Part shown: piece after piece, positions 32,753 to 42,030 of the stretch | How positions within the stretch are numbered: position 1 is the first letter of the stretch | How the letters are laid out: every line of letters starts with the position of its first letter | Source of the DNA: Lutibacter sp. | GTDB lineage: Bacteria; Bacteroidota; Bacteroidia; Flavobacteriales; Flavobacteriaceae | NCBI GenBank assembly: GCA_027449025.1 | Contig: DAIDMK010000002.1 | Coordinates: forward strand, 1-64,000 | Length of the DNA: 64,000 bases | Direction of reading: 5' to 3' | Notes under the pieces: model-generated | Databases searched by the model: none | What the model was told of the DNA's origin: nothing | What the model saw: the letters and a program-made list of their open reading frames with translations, nothing else | Made by a program: the position numbers and the translations under genes

Positions 32753-34000
32753 TTAATGACATTGTGCTAGCGGAGCCTTTTTTAATTTCTCTATAAATTT
32801 TGACAAATCTTCAATTTCCACATGACTCATCATAATTACTTTATACCATTTGTTATTTCCCTCATGAGTATCTGGAACCAATCCGAATTTATGTGCGATG
32901 TTTTCAGGTACAAATTCTGATTTTATGGTGACAATGTTCATAAACGGGTTTCTGTAGTAGCCGATATTTAATTCATCTAATTGCTCACAAAACCATTCAG
33001 TACGCATCAAAAGCGTGCTTATTTTTTCAAACCATCCATAATAACCATAACTAAATAAAATCATCCAAACGGCAATGGCGTTTGCGCCTGACCTGCTGCC
33101 AACCATAGTTAAATCCATTCCGTCAACATATTGCGCTTCTTTGGTCAGCACATTTTCAATTAAGCCCTTTCTGCACAAAAACACACCCGTTCCGTATGGA
33201 GCTTGTAACATTTTATGGGCATCAATGGTGATGGAAGATACATTATGATTTTCAAAATTAATGGTTGATTGTTTGTTGGTAATCGGATAAATAAATCCGC
33301 CAAAGGCACCATCCACATGAATTTTAAATGGCACGTTATAGTTTGTTAATATTTCAGCATAAATATCAGGGTTGTCAACTGAGCCAAACATGGTTGTTGC
33401 CATATTTGAAATGACCATGAAGTATTTTTTGCCTTGGTCAATTAATTTTTTTACGATAGTGTTAAGTGCTTCAGTATTAATTTCTCTCGAGTTAAAATCG
33501 ACTGGAATACTCACGTTTTCGACACCTAAAATATCAGATCCTTTATTTACGGAGTAATGCGTGTCTTCAGAAGATAAAATCACCATCTCATTTAAGGTCG
33601 CCTGATATTTCTTTTTGAAAAGATTTCTATAAATCCAAAGCGCCTGCATATTCGCTTCGGTGCCTCCAGTAGCAATATAACCGTCATAGTCGTTTTCCTT
33701 AGCCTTAAAAATATCAACGGCCAAAACCTGAATAACTTCTTTTTCAAGTTCTTGGGATCCTTTAAAAGCTTCTTCCGATTTTCCTAAAGTGTGACAGCCA
33801 ATATTATTAGGATTTGCAATGTATGCTTTTAATAAAGGCGAATTTTCTAAAATAGCGCCACCCGCATTAAACACACTTTCATCCAATTTAGAAACGGGAT
33901 AGCCTAAATATTTACTGTTTTGAAAATTGATGGTCGATTTTAAGGCCACATCAATTCGTTTTATTAACTGCTTTCTTGAATATTTTTTCCAGTGCTTCAT
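32753..34000 (-). CDS. PLP-dependent decarboxylase
   Basis: The 415-residue enzyme belongs to the group II PLP-dependent decarboxylases (glutamate/histidine/tyrosine decarboxylase type). The cofactor lysine is in TIDAHKMLQAPYGTG. Other recognisable parts are YIATGGTEANMQALW and HVDGAFGGFIYP, where D binds the pyridine nitrogen. The substrate cannot be told from the sequence; a histidine or aspartate decarboxylase role is possible. It stands between recJ and uvrC, opposite to both, with no operon partner. Confidence 0.9.
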   Translation of the reverse strand: MKHWKKYSRKQLIKRIDVALKSTINFQNSKYLGYPVSKLDESVFNAGGAILENSPLLKAYIANPNNIGCHTLGKSEEAFKGSQELEKEVIQVLAVDIFKAKENDYDGYIATGGTEANMQALWIYRNLFKKKYQATLNEMVILSSEDTHYSVNKGSDILGVENVSIPVDFNSREINTEALNTIVKKLIDQGKKYFMVISNMATTMFGSVDNPDIYAEILTNYNVPFKIHVDGAFGGFIYPITNKQSTINFENHNVSSITIDAHKMLQAPYGTGVFLCRKGLIENVLTKEAQYVDGMDLTMVGSRSGANAIAVWMILFSYGYYGWFEKISTLLMRTEWFCEQLDELNIGYYRNPFMNIVTIKSEFVPENIAHKFGLVPDTHEGNNKWYKVIMMSHVEIEDLSKFIEKLKKAPLAQCH

Positions 34001-34173
34001 GCGTCTAAATACTTAATAATTATTAAAGAAAACCTTTTTTAGAGGTCATTTATTATATTTTTCGCAAAAATACACATTTTAAGGATTAAAAATTATTGAA
34101 TTTTAACTTCATAAAAGAAAATCAAAAGTTCAATAAAAATCTGTAATTTTATTATTTTAAATCAAAGTACTTT

Positions 34174-35964
34174 TTGGAATTAGAAATTCAAATAAAAACG
34201 TTACCATCGCTACCCGGAGTTTATCAATATTATGATAAAAATGGCACTATTTTGTATGTTGGAAAAGCAAAAAACCTAAAGAAAAGGGTTTCATCCTATT
34301 TCAATAAAAATCATGAAAACGGGAAAACCAATGTGCTGGTAAAAAAAATTGCTGCCATTGAGCATATCGTTGTGGATACGGAAACCGACGCCTTGCTGTT
34401 GGAAAATAATCTGATTAAAAAATATCAGCCGCGTTATAATGTGATGCTGAAAGATGACAAAACCTATCCTTGGATTTGCATTAAAAAAGAACGGTTCCCG
34501 CGTGTTTTTTTAACAAGGAACGTTGTTAAAGACGGATCGGAGTATTATGGTCCTTATCCTTCTGTTAAAATGGCGAAAGCCCTGTTGGATTTAATAAAGG
34601 AATTGTACCAATTGCGTTCATGCAGCTACGATTTGACCGAAAAAAACATTAAACTTAGAAAATATTCTGTTTGTCTTGATTTTCATATAGGAAACTGTAA
34701 AGGGCCTTGTGAGGGTCTTCAATCAGAAGAAGATTATCAGAAAGACATTCAGGCAATTAGGAACATTGTGAAAGGAAACTTTAAGGAATCCCTGCAGCAG
34801 TTTTATGGTCTAATGACGTATTATGCTGATGAATTAGAGTTTGAAGAGGCTCAAAAAATAAAGGAAAAAATAGCGACTTTAGATAAATATCAGGCAAAAT
34901 CTACCGTTGTAAATCCCTCCATTACCAATGTGGATGTTTTTTCTATTATTTCGGATGAAAGTTACAGCTATGTGAACTTCTTCAAAATAATTAATGGCGC
35001 AATAATCCAGTCGCATACTGTTGAAATTAAAAAGAAATTAGGCGAAACAGACAGAGAATTATTGGAACTTGCCATTATTGAAATTAGACAACGGTTTAAT
35101 TCACAATCCACCGAGGTTTATGTTCCTTTTGAGGTTGATTTGGGAGAAAATATAAAAGTGACAGTTCCCAAATTGGGGGATAAGAAACGTATCGTAGATT
35201 TGAGCTTGCGGAATGCTAAATATTATAGGCAAGAGCAGTTTAAACAGTTAAAAATTGTAGATCCAGATAAGCATGTAAAAAGAATTATGGCTCAAATGCA
35301 AAAGGATTTGCGCTTAACAGCGGAGCCGAGATATATTGAGTGTTTTGACAATTCGAATATTCAAGGAACCAATCCGGTAGCGGCCTGTGTGGTTTTTAAA
35401 AACGGAAAGCCAAGTAAAAAAGATTATAGGCATTTCAATATAAAAACCGTTGAAGGTCCCGATGATTTTGCATCTATGGAAGAAGTTGTTTTTAGAAGGT
35501 ATAAAAGGTTGCAGGATGAAGGTCAGGAATTGCCTCAGTTAATTGTTATTGATGGTGGAAAAGGACAGTTGACTTCAGCCTTAAAAAGTCTTGACATTTT
35601 AGGGTTGCGACATAAAATTGCCATTATTGGAATTGCCAAACGATTGGAGGAAATCTATTATCCGAATGATTCAGTGCCTTTATATTTAAACAAAACTTCT
35701 GAAACCTTAAAAATTATTCAGCAATTACGCAACGAAGCGCATAGATTTGGAATAACACACCATCGAAATAAGAGAAGCAAAAATGTGTTGGTTAATGAAT
35801 TGGAACAAATTCCGGGAATTGGTAAGCAAACTATTGTATCTTTATTGAAGCAATTTAAATCGGTAAAAAGAACGGCACTTGCTTCAGTTGAAGAATTGGA
35901 ACAAGTTGTCGGAAAATCGAAAGCCATTATTATTTATAACTATTTTCAAAAAGATAAAAGTTAA
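34174..35964 (+). CDS. uvrC: Excinuclease ABC subunit C
   Basis: The 596-residue nuclease cuts on both sides of lesions in nucleotide excision repair. It has an N-terminal GIY-YIG domain (LPSLPGVYQYYDKNGTILYVG), a UvrB-binding region (about 200-235), an RNase H-like endonuclease core (IECFDNSNIQGTNPVAACVVF, then LIVIDGGKGQLTSALKSL), and C-terminal helix-hairpin-helix (IPGIGKQTIVSLLKQFKS). The start is TTG at 34,174 because no ATG precedes the GIY motif. Its stop shares one base with the next start, so the two are translationally coupled. Confidence 0.97.
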   Translation: MELEIQIKTLPSLPGVYQYYDKNGTILYVGKAKNLKKRVSSYFNKNHENGKTNVLVKKIAAIEHIVVDTETDALLLENNLIKKYQPRYNVMLKDDKTYPWICIKKERFPRVFLTRNVVKDGSEYYGPYPSVKMAKALLDLIKELYQLRSCSYDLTEKNIKLRKYSVCLDFHIGNCKGPCEGLQSEEDYQKDIQAIRNIVKGNFKESLQQFYGLMTYYADELEFEEAQKIKEKIATLDKYQAKSTVVNPSITNVDVFSIISDESYSYVNFFKIINGAIIQSHTVEIKKKLGETDRELLELAIIEIRQRFNSQSTEVYVPFEVDLGENIKVTVPKLGDKKRIVDLSLRNAKYYRQEQFKQLKIVDPDKHVKRIMAQMQKDLRLTAEPRYIECFDNSNIQGTNPVAACVVFKNGKPSKKDYRHFNIKTVEGPDDFASMEEVVFRRYKRLQDEGQELPQLIVIDGGKGQLTSALKSLDILGLRHKIAIIGIAKRLEEIYYPNDSVPLYLNKTSETLKIIQQLRNEAHRFGITHHRNKRSKNVLVNELEQIPGIGKQTIVSLLKQFKSVKRTALASVEELEQVVGKSKAIIIYNYFQKDKS

Positions 35965-38177
35965 TGAAAAGAATTTTTTTACTTGCTTTTATATTTTCAA
36001 TAACACTTTCTTTTTCGCAGGAAGTTGATAAAAAAGAAGATATAAAAGTTGGTCTTGTACTTAGCGGCGGTGGCGCAAAAGGATTTGCCCATGTGGCAGT
36101 TTTAAAAGTTTTGGAGGAAGCCGGCGTGCGAATAGATTATATTGGAGGAACTAGTATGGGAGCCATTGTTGGTGGCTTGTATGCTTCAGGCTATAGCGCA
36201 AATCAGCTCGATTCCATTATTAAATCCATAAATTTCAATCGGATTTTAACTGATAGGTTACCTCGCAAATCAAAGCCGTTTTATGAAAAAGAAAATGGTG
36301 AAAAATATATACTTACCATACCTATTAAAAAGGGAAAATTGGGAATGCCCACTGCACTCTCAAACGGGCAAAATGTGCTAAATTTGTTAACCGAATTAAC
36401 TCAGAATGTAAATTATATTAGTGATTTTAGTAAGTTACCAATCCCTTTTGTTTGCGTTGCCACCAATTTAGAAACCGGGAAACAAGAAGTTCTAAAAAAC
36501 GGATTTTTACCTCAAGCAATTTTGGCAAGTGGCGCATTTCCAACATTGTTGGCTCCGGTTGAGATTAATGGGAAGTTGCTGACGGATGGCGGAATAACAA
36601 ATAATTTTCCTGTGGAAGAGGTTAAGGCCATGGGAGCCGATGTAATTATTGGTGTTGATATACAAAGCGGATTGGAAAACAAGGAAGATTTAAATTCAGC
36701 CGTAAAAATATTAAATCAGATAGTTGGTTTTCAGATGTATAAATCGATGGAACACAAATATGACAGTTTGGATTTGGTGATAAAACCAGACATGAAATTG
36801 TTTAATGTGGTTTCTTTTGATAAAGTAAAGGATATTATGGAGGAAGGCGATAAGGCGGTACGTGAGAAATTTAGTGAATTAAAGGCAATTGCAGATAGGC
36901 AAATTCATTTAGATAAACAATATGTTGATGTGAATCAAATAGAGAGATTCAGCATAAAACAAATTAAAATAGACGGGAATGATTATTATACGCGTGCTTA
37001 TGTTTTAGGGAAACTTAATTTTAAGAATGCGGAAACCACAAATTATGAAAAGGTAGTTGAAAGTGTTAATAATTTATCGGCCACCGGCAATTTTGAAAAT
37101 GTACAGTATCAAATAGTTCATGAAGATGATGGCTGTATTTTAAACCTTAAGTTAAAAGAACATCCCGTATCGAATTTTTTGCAACTAGGAGTGCATTTTG
37201 ATGATTTATACAAAACCGGAATTCTATTGAACCTTACCTCAAAACACTTATTAACCAATAACGATATGCTTTCGGCAGATGTTGTTTTGGGAGATAATTT
37301 GCGGTATAATTTTAATTATTTTATTGACAATGGATTTTATTGGAGCTTTGGAATAAAATCAAGGTATAATAATTTTAATTCAAATATTAAATTTGATTTG
37401 ACAAACGCCAATAAAATAAATATAAATTATGAAGACTTTACCAATCAAATCTATCTCCAAACAGTATTTGGAAGAAAATTTGCGATTGGTGTTGGAGGTG
37501 AATTCAAAAGACTTAAAATATATTCTGAAACAATCACCTCTTTAGATATTAATAGCGAAACGGGTAATGGAAGATTGTATTTTGATAAGTCAAATTATTT
37601 AAATTTAATAGCTTATTTAAAAATTGACACTTATGACAAAAAATATTTTCAAAAGGAAGGTGCTTATATAGATGTTGATTTTAGGTGGTATATAGGGTCT
37701 TCAGACTTCAATGATAATTTTGTTACCATTTCTCAACTAAAAGGAAAAATTGGATTGGCACATACTTTTTTTGACAAATTTACCACACACATAGTTTCTG
37801 AGGCAGGATTAACCATAGGTGAAAATTTTAATAGATCATTAGATTATAATGTTGGTGGTTATGGAGGAAATTTTATAAACACTTTTATTCCTTTTTTTGG
37901 TTATGATTATGCCTCTTTAAATGGGGATTCTTTTTTGCGGTCTGCTCTTACGTTTAGGTATGAGTTTTTGCCAAAAAACTATTTTCAGGCAACGGCAAAT
38001 TATGCGAGAGTAGGAAGTGATTTGTTTAATGAAGGCAGACTTTTTGAAAACACGAAGTCCGGCTATATGTTAGGCTACGGATTGGATACTTTTCTAGGTC
38101 CCATTGAAGTTAATTACACTTGGTCACCAGATCATAAGGAGAATTATTGGTATTTTAACGTTGGGTACTGGTTTTAA
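35964..38177 (+). CDS. Patatin-like phospholipase with POTRA and Omp85 barrel
   Basis: The 737-residue protein has a signal peptide (LLAFIFSITLSFSQ). A patatin domain spans about 25-300, with oxyanion loop LSGGGAKGFAHVAVL, serine motif GTSMGA and the DGG aspartate, so the Ser-Asp dyad is intact. A POTRA-like segment is at about 315-395 and a C-terminal outer-membrane beta barrel follows (ends YWYFNVGYWF). PlpD-type proteins of this kind export or display their lipase at the surface. It overlaps uvrC by one base, a coupling of unclear meaning. Confidence 0.92.
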   Translation: MKRIFLLAFIFSITLSFSQEVDKKEDIKVGLVLSGGGAKGFAHVAVLKVLEEAGVRIDYIGGTSMGAIVGGLYASGYSANQLDSIIKSINFNRILTDRLPRKSKPFYEKENGEKYILTIPIKKGKLGMPTALSNGQNVLNLLTELTQNVNYISDFSKLPIPFVCVATNLETGKQEVLKNGFLPQAILASGAFPTLLAPVEINGKLLTDGGITNNFPVEEVKAMGADVIIGVDIQSGLENKEDLNSAVKILNQIVGFQMYKSMEHKYDSLDLVIKPDMKLFNVVSFDKVKDIMEEGDKAVREKFSELKAIADRQIHLDKQYVDVNQIERFSIKQIKIDGNDYYTRAYVLGKLNFKNAETTNYEKVVESVNNLSATGNFENVQYQIVHEDDGCILNLKLKEHPVSNFLQLGVHFDDLYKTGILLNLTSKHLLTNNDMLSADVVLGDNLRYNFNYFIDNGFYWSFGIKSRYNNFNSNIKFDLTNANKININYEDFTNQIYLQTVFGRKFAIGVGGEFKRLKIYSETITSLDINSETGNGRLYFDKSNYLNLIAYLKIDTYDKKYFQKEGAYIDVDFRWYIGSSDFNDNFVTISQLKGKIGLAHTFFDKFTTHIVSEAGLTIGENFNRSLDYNVGGYGGNFINTFIPFFGYDYASLNGDSFLRSALTFRYEFLPKNYFQATANYARVGSDLFNEGRLFENTKSGYMLGYGLDTFLGPIEVNYTWSPDHKENYWYFNVGYWF

Positions 38178-38179
38178 AA

Positions 38180-38214
38180 AAAAGTCCTGTAAAATTTTAC
38201 AGGACTTTTTAGAT
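38180..38214. terminator. Bidirectional terminator
   Basis: AAAAGTCCTGTAAAA/TTTTACAGGACTTTT is a perfect 15-bp inverted repeat with no loop bases, with A-tracts on the left and T-tracts on the right. It separates the convergent patatin and RNase G genes. Confidence 0.85.
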
Positions 38215-38227
38215 ATTGAAGCCTTAT

Positions 38228-39778
38228 TTAATCAATTATTTTACCTTCATTGTCGGTAAAGTCAAATCTTAAATATTGGTAGGTAATTCTAGGTAAAATT
38301 TTAATCCACTTTTTATATTTTAGACACCATCGTAAATGTATTGATGGAAATCCCTTTTTTAAATACGCAACAATAAAAGGGTGCGTATTTAAAGTAATAT
38401 TTACAGGCGCCTTCGAGCTGACAAGTCTTTCAAGTTCTGATTCAATTTTGTCCAATAAAATAATTGGAGATTCCACTTCGCCAACACCGCTTGGGTTAGG
38501 TTCTTGTGTTTTTATTACCATCTCTGGTCTTATGCGTTGTCTGGTAATTTGAATCAATCCAAATTTACTTGGAGGCAATATTTTATGTTTTGTTTTGTCA
38601 AACTCCATTTCAGCCTTCAAATGGTCGAATAGTTTTTGTCTGTGCTCAGCAGTGTTCATGTCAATAAAATCAACCACAATAATGCCTCCCATATCACGTA
38701 ATTGTAATTGTCTTGCAATCTCTGAAGCTGCAATTAAATTAACCTCAAGTGCCGTGTCGGCTTGTGTGTTGGCTTTGTTTGAACGATTGCCACTGTTTAC
38801 GTCAATTACATGAAGTGCTTCGGTATGTTCAATAACCAAATAAGCTCCTTTGCTCATAGAAACTGTTCGGCCAAATGATGTTTTTATTTGGCGTTCAATT
38901 CCATGTTTTTCAAAAATTGGAACTTGCGACTTATATAGTTGTACGATAGACTCTTTTTTAGGCGCAATTTCTTGTAAATACTCTTTAATTTCTAAATATA
39001 GAATTTCGTCATTTGTTACAATACTTGTAAACGAATCATTAAACAAATCTCTTAAAATTGAGGAGGCTCTGTTTAATTCACTTAAAACTTTAACGGGTGC
39101 TTGCTGTGCTTTTACAGTAATAATTTGTTTGCACATGGCAATCCATCGTTCTAAAGAGTTTTGAAGATCTTTATCCAATTCTGCAACTTTTTTATTTTCG
39201 GCTACAGTTCTGATAATTACGCCAAAACCTTTAGGTTTAATGCTTTTGATCAGTCTTTTTAATCGTTCTTTTTCCTCGGGATCATTTATTTTTTGAGAAA
39301 CTGAAACCCTGTCGGAAAAAGGAACCAATACCAAATATCTACCCGCAATAGAAATCTCTGAACTCATTCGCGGACCTTTGGTAGATATGGGTTCTTTTAC
39401 AATTTGTACTAATAAATTTTGACCTGTTTTTAGAACGTCAACAATACTTCCGTTTTTGTCGATATCCTTTTCTAGTTGAAAATTCTTTAAAGTGAAATCT
39501 TTTATTTTACCTGTAGTGATACCTTTTATAAATTTATTTAAGGAGAGCATTTGTGCACCTAAATCGTGATAATGCAAAAAACCATCTTTTTCATAACCTA
39601 CATCAACAAATGATGCATTTAAACCAGATAGAACTTTGCCAATTCTAGCTAAAAAAATATCTCCGACGGAGAATTTATTGCTATTGGATTCGTTGTTTAG
39701 TGCTGTTAATCTGCCATCTTTTAATAAGGCAAAATCAATATCAGAGAAGTTTGACCTAATTATTAATTCTGTTTTCAC
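38228..39778 (-). CDS. rng: Ribonuclease E/G family protein
   Basis: The 516-residue endoribonuclease has an S1 domain near the N-terminus (FSVGDIFLARIGKVLSGLNASFVDVG, shown in part). It has the RNase E/G catalytic motif with aspartates in VIDVNSGNRSN and DFIDMNT, and IGVIxR-type GVIIRTVAE. RNase G processes the 5' end of 16S rRNA and degrades mRNA. The length is that of RNase G; there is no long C-terminal scaffold as in RNase E. It follows HU and the 30-residue basic protein on the same strand, a common Bacteroidetes order. Confidence 0.95.
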   Translation of the reverse strand: MKTELIIRSNFSDIDFALLKDGRLTALNNESNSNKFSVGDIFLARIGKVLSGLNASFVDVGYEKDGFLHYHDLGAQMLSLNKFIKGITTGKIKDFTLKNFQLEKDIDKNGSIVDVLKTGQNLLVQIVKEPISTKGPRMSSEISIAGRYLVLVPFSDRVSVSQKINDPEEKERLKRLIKSIKPKGFGVIIRTVAENKKVAELDKDLQNSLERWIAMCKQIITVKAQQAPVKVLSELNRASSILRDLFNDSFTSIVTNDEILYLEIKEYLQEIAPKKESIVQLYKSQVPIFEKHGIERQIKTSFGRTVSMSKGAYLVIEHTEALHVIDVNSGNRSNKANTQADTALEVNLIAASEIARQLQLRDMGGIIVVDFIDMNTAEHRQKLFDHLKAEMEFDKTKHKILPPSKFGLIQITRQRIRPEMVIKTQEPNPSGVGEVESPIILLDKIESELERLVSSKAPVNITLNTHPFIVAYLKKGFPSIHLRWCLKYKKWIKILPRITYQYLRFDFTDNEGKIID

Positions 39779-39908
39779 TCTGAATTGTTTTGTGTTTAAA
39801 TAAATAAATATTTAAACGATTTATATTAAGTTATACAGGGTATTATACCCAACAATATTTGCAGTTTATGCAAATATTTATTTCAATGAACTTTTAAAAT
39901 TGAAAAGA

Positions 39909-39935
39909 AAAAGTAAGCAAGCTTACTTTTTCTTT
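39909..39935 (-). terminator. Terminator after the small basic gene
   Basis: AAGTAAGC/GCTTACTT overlaps the stop of the gene at 39,923-40,015; on the minus strand it is followed by TTTTTCTTTT. It may reduce transcription into rng. Confidence 0.6.
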
Positions 39936-40015
39936 TTATGTCTGTTTGCTCTAGCTCTTTTTTTACGTTTGTGAGTCGAAATCTTCGCTCTTTTTCTTTT
40001 TTTACCACTTGGCAT
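39923..40015 (-). CDS. Small highly basic protein (30 residues)
   Basis: The 30-residue protein begins MPSGKKRKRAKISTHKRK and ends in RANRHKKKK; well over half of it is Lys or Arg, with no acidic residue. It lies between HU and RNase G on the same strand, an order that I recall as conserved in Bacteroidetes. Its character and location suggest a ribosome-associated protein, perhaps of the bTHX type, but the sequence is not close to Thermus Thx. Its own terminator-like hairpin follows. I am confident that it is a gene, less so of the function. Confidence 0.75.
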   Translation of the reverse strand: MPSGKKRKRAKISTHKRKKRARANRHKKKK

Positions 40016-40068
40016 AATCAAAAGTTGTTGTTTAATTAATAAATATTTTTATACTACTTTGAAGTTGG

Positions 40069-40356
40069 TTATACGGTAACCTTACTTTTTACAGCTTCTA
40101 CAAATACTTTTGCTGGCTTAAATGATGGGATGTTGTGTGCCGGAATTTTAATTGTGGTGTTTTTAGAAATGTTTCTTCCAGTTTTTTCAGCTCTTGTTTT
40201 AATGATAAAACTACCAAAACCTCTTAGATAAACATTATCTCCTTTTTCTAAGGAATTTTTTACCTCTTCCATGAACGCTTCAACAGTTGCTAAAACATCT
40301 GCTTTTTCTATTCCAGATTTGTCTGCAATATTTGATACGATTTCTGCTTTCGTCAT
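40069..40356 (-). CDS. hup: HU/IHF-family DNA-binding protein
   Basis: The 95-residue nucleoid protein carries the family core: MTKAEIVSNIADKSGIEKAD, then the beta-arm start VYLRGFGSFIIKTR and SFKPAKVFVEAV. HU binds and bends DNA as a dimer. Length and sequence fit HU better than IHF, but IHF-like function cannot be excluded. It is the first gene of the group HU, 30-residue basic protein, rng. A TATATTTG -7 box lies 40 bp upstream. Confidence 0.95.
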   Translation of the reverse strand: MTKAEIVSNIADKSGIEKADVLATVEAFMEEVKNSLEKGDNVYLRGFGSFIIKTRAEKTGRNISKNTTIKIPAHNIPSFKPAKVFVEAVKSKVTV

Positions 40357-40395
40357 TTTTAATATGGGTTATATGTTATTATAAAATTAAGACGG

Positions 40396-40403
40396 CAAAT
40401 ATA
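40396..40403 (-). promoter_or_regulatory. -7 box of the HU gene
   Basis: Read on the minus strand the box is TATATTTG, an exact match to TAnnTTTG, with the start codon 40 bp further on. Confidence 0.55.
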
Positions 40404-40487
40404 TGATATAATAATGAAATTCAAAAAGTTAATTCACTAAAATTTAATTAATTAAAAGATGTATCATTGCATTTTATAAAAAAAGGA

Positions 40488-41528
40488 ATGATTTTCGCTA
40501 AACAATTAATATACTGGTATTTATATAACAAAAGAAATCTGCCTTGGCGTGATACTAATAATCCTTACGCCGTTTGGCTGTCAGAAATTATTTTGCAGCA
40601 AACGCGGGTTGACCAAGGAATATCGTATTATTTTCAATTTATAAAAAAATTTCCGACTGTTTTTGATTTGGCAGCTGCATCAGAAGAGCAAGTGTTAAAA
40701 CTTTGGCAAGGTTTGGGATATTATTCCCGCGCAAGAAACTTGCATTTTTCAGCGAAATATATTGTAAATGAACTAAATGGGAATTTTCCCTCTACCTTTA
40801 AAGAACTATTAAAGCTTAAAGGTGTTGGCGATTATACGGCTTCTGCAATTGCATCCATTTGTTTTAATGAAGCAACCGCGGTAGTTGATGGAAATGTATA
40901 TCGGGTTTTGGCCAGATATTTTGGCATAGATACCGCCATAAATTCTTCCGCAGGAATTAAAATATTTAAACAATTGGCCCAGCAGTTAATTGATGAAAAA
41001 AATCCTGGAACACACAACCAGGCTTTGATGGAATTTGGTGCACTGATGTGCAAACCCAGCAATCCGGACTGTGGAAGTTGTCCCTTAAACAGCAGTTGTT
41101 TCGCCTTGTCCAAAAATTGTGTTAAAGACCTTCCTGTAAAAGAAAAGAAAGCCAAAATAAAAATAAGGCATTTTAATTATTTGGTAATTCATTCAAGCGA
41201 CCATAAAACGATAATTGCGAAGCGGGAAACTGGAATATGGCAAAATCTTTATGAGTTTCCATTGATAGAATCTGATGATGTTATTGACATTGAGGCGCTT
41301 ATGGAACATTCCATATTTAAGGAACTATTTTATGGTTTATCGGTTAAAGTTAAGCTTTTTGACAAAGAGGTGCTTGTGCACAAATTAACGCACCAACACA
41401 TTCATACAAAATTTTGGATGGTAACCACCACAGCATCAGGCCATTTTTCAATCCCTTGGAAAACAATAAAAAAATATCCGGTATCGGCATTGATTGATAA
41501 TTTTTTAAATCGGTATAAATACGACTAA
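40488..41528 (+). CDS. mutY: A/G-specific adenine glycosylase
   Basis: The protein has 346 residues from the ATG at 40,488 (IFAKQLIYWYLYNKRNLPWR); a TTG at 40,467 would add seven residues. MutY removes adenine opposite 8-oxoguanine. It shows the glycosylase start (LPWRDTNNPYAVWLSEIILQ, QTRV), the helix-hairpin-helix with catalytic Asp (LKGVGDYTASAI, VVDGNVYRV), and the iron-sulfur loop CKPSNPDCGSCPLNSSC (C-x6-C-x2-C-x5-C). A NUDIX-like C-terminal domain follows. The order mutY-ssb-gldE-gldD is that of the gliding locus in flavobacteria. Confidence 0.96.
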   Translation: MIFAKQLIYWYLYNKRNLPWRDTNNPYAVWLSEIILQQTRVDQGISYYFQFIKKFPTVFDLAAASEEQVLKLWQGLGYYSRARNLHFSAKYIVNELNGNFPSTFKELLKLKGVGDYTASAIASICFNEATAVVDGNVYRVLARYFGIDTAINSSAGIKIFKQLAQQLIDEKNPGTHNQALMEFGALMCKPSNPDCGSCPLNSSCFALSKNCVKDLPVKEKKAKIKIRHFNYLVIHSSDHKTIIAKRETGIWQNLYEFPLIESDDVIDIEALMEHSIFKELFYGLSVKVKLFDKEVLVHKLTHQHIHTKFWMVTTTASGHFSIPWKTIKKYPVSALIDNFLNRYKYD

Positions 41529-41537
41529 ATTTTTTAG

Positions 41538-41545
41538 TACTTTTG
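41538..41545 (+). promoter_or_regulatory. -7 box of ssb
   Basis: TACTTTTG matches TAnnTTTG and lies 23 bp before the ssb ATG at 41,569. It would allow ssb to be expressed apart from mutY. Confidence 0.5.
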
Positions 41546-41568
41546 TTACTTAATCGATACTTAAAAAA

Positions 41569-42006
41569 ATGGCTGGGACAATAAATAAAGTAATACTGAT
41601 AGGACATTTAGGTGATGAGGTGAAAATGCATTATTTTGAGGGTGGAAACGCTATTGGGAGGTTCCCAATTGCAACAAATGAAACCTATACAAACAAACAA
41701 ACTGGAGAAAAAGTTACCACTACAGAATGGCATAATATTGTAGTTAGGAACAAATTGGCTGAAATTTGCGAAAAATATTTGTCCAAAGGTGATAAAGTAT
41801 ATGTTGAAGGGCGCATAAAAACAAGACAATGGGAAGGTGAAGATGGAGTAAAAAGATATACCACAGAAATTCATGTGGTTGATATGACCTTTTTAACCAC
41901 CAAAAAAGAATTGAATACACCATCTCCGCAAATGGATACAAAACCAGAGGAGCCCGCACAAAGTAGCGCCAAAAACGAACAAGAAGAGGATGATTTACCA
42001 TTCTAA
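41569..42006 (+). CDS. ssb: Single-stranded DNA-binding protein
   Basis: The 145-residue protein has an N-terminal OB fold (NKVILIGHLGDEVKMHYFEG, TEWHNIVVRNKLAEICEKYL, YVEGRIKTRQWEG) and a disordered linker. It ends in the acidic tip EEDDLPF that recruits repair and replication proteins. SSB coats single-stranded DNA in replication, recombination and repair. It lies 40 bp after mutY and 24 bp before gldE, and it may have its own promoter. Confidence 0.97.
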   Translation: MAGTINKVILIGHLGDEVKMHYFEGGNAIGRFPIATNETYTNKQTGEKVTTTEWHNIVVRNKLAEICEKYLSKGDKVYVEGRIKTRQWEGEDGVKRYTTEIHVVDMTFLTTKKELNTPSPQMDTKPEEPAQSSAKNEQEEDDLPF

Positions 42007-42030
42007 AGTTTAATTAAATTTGTTTTTAAG

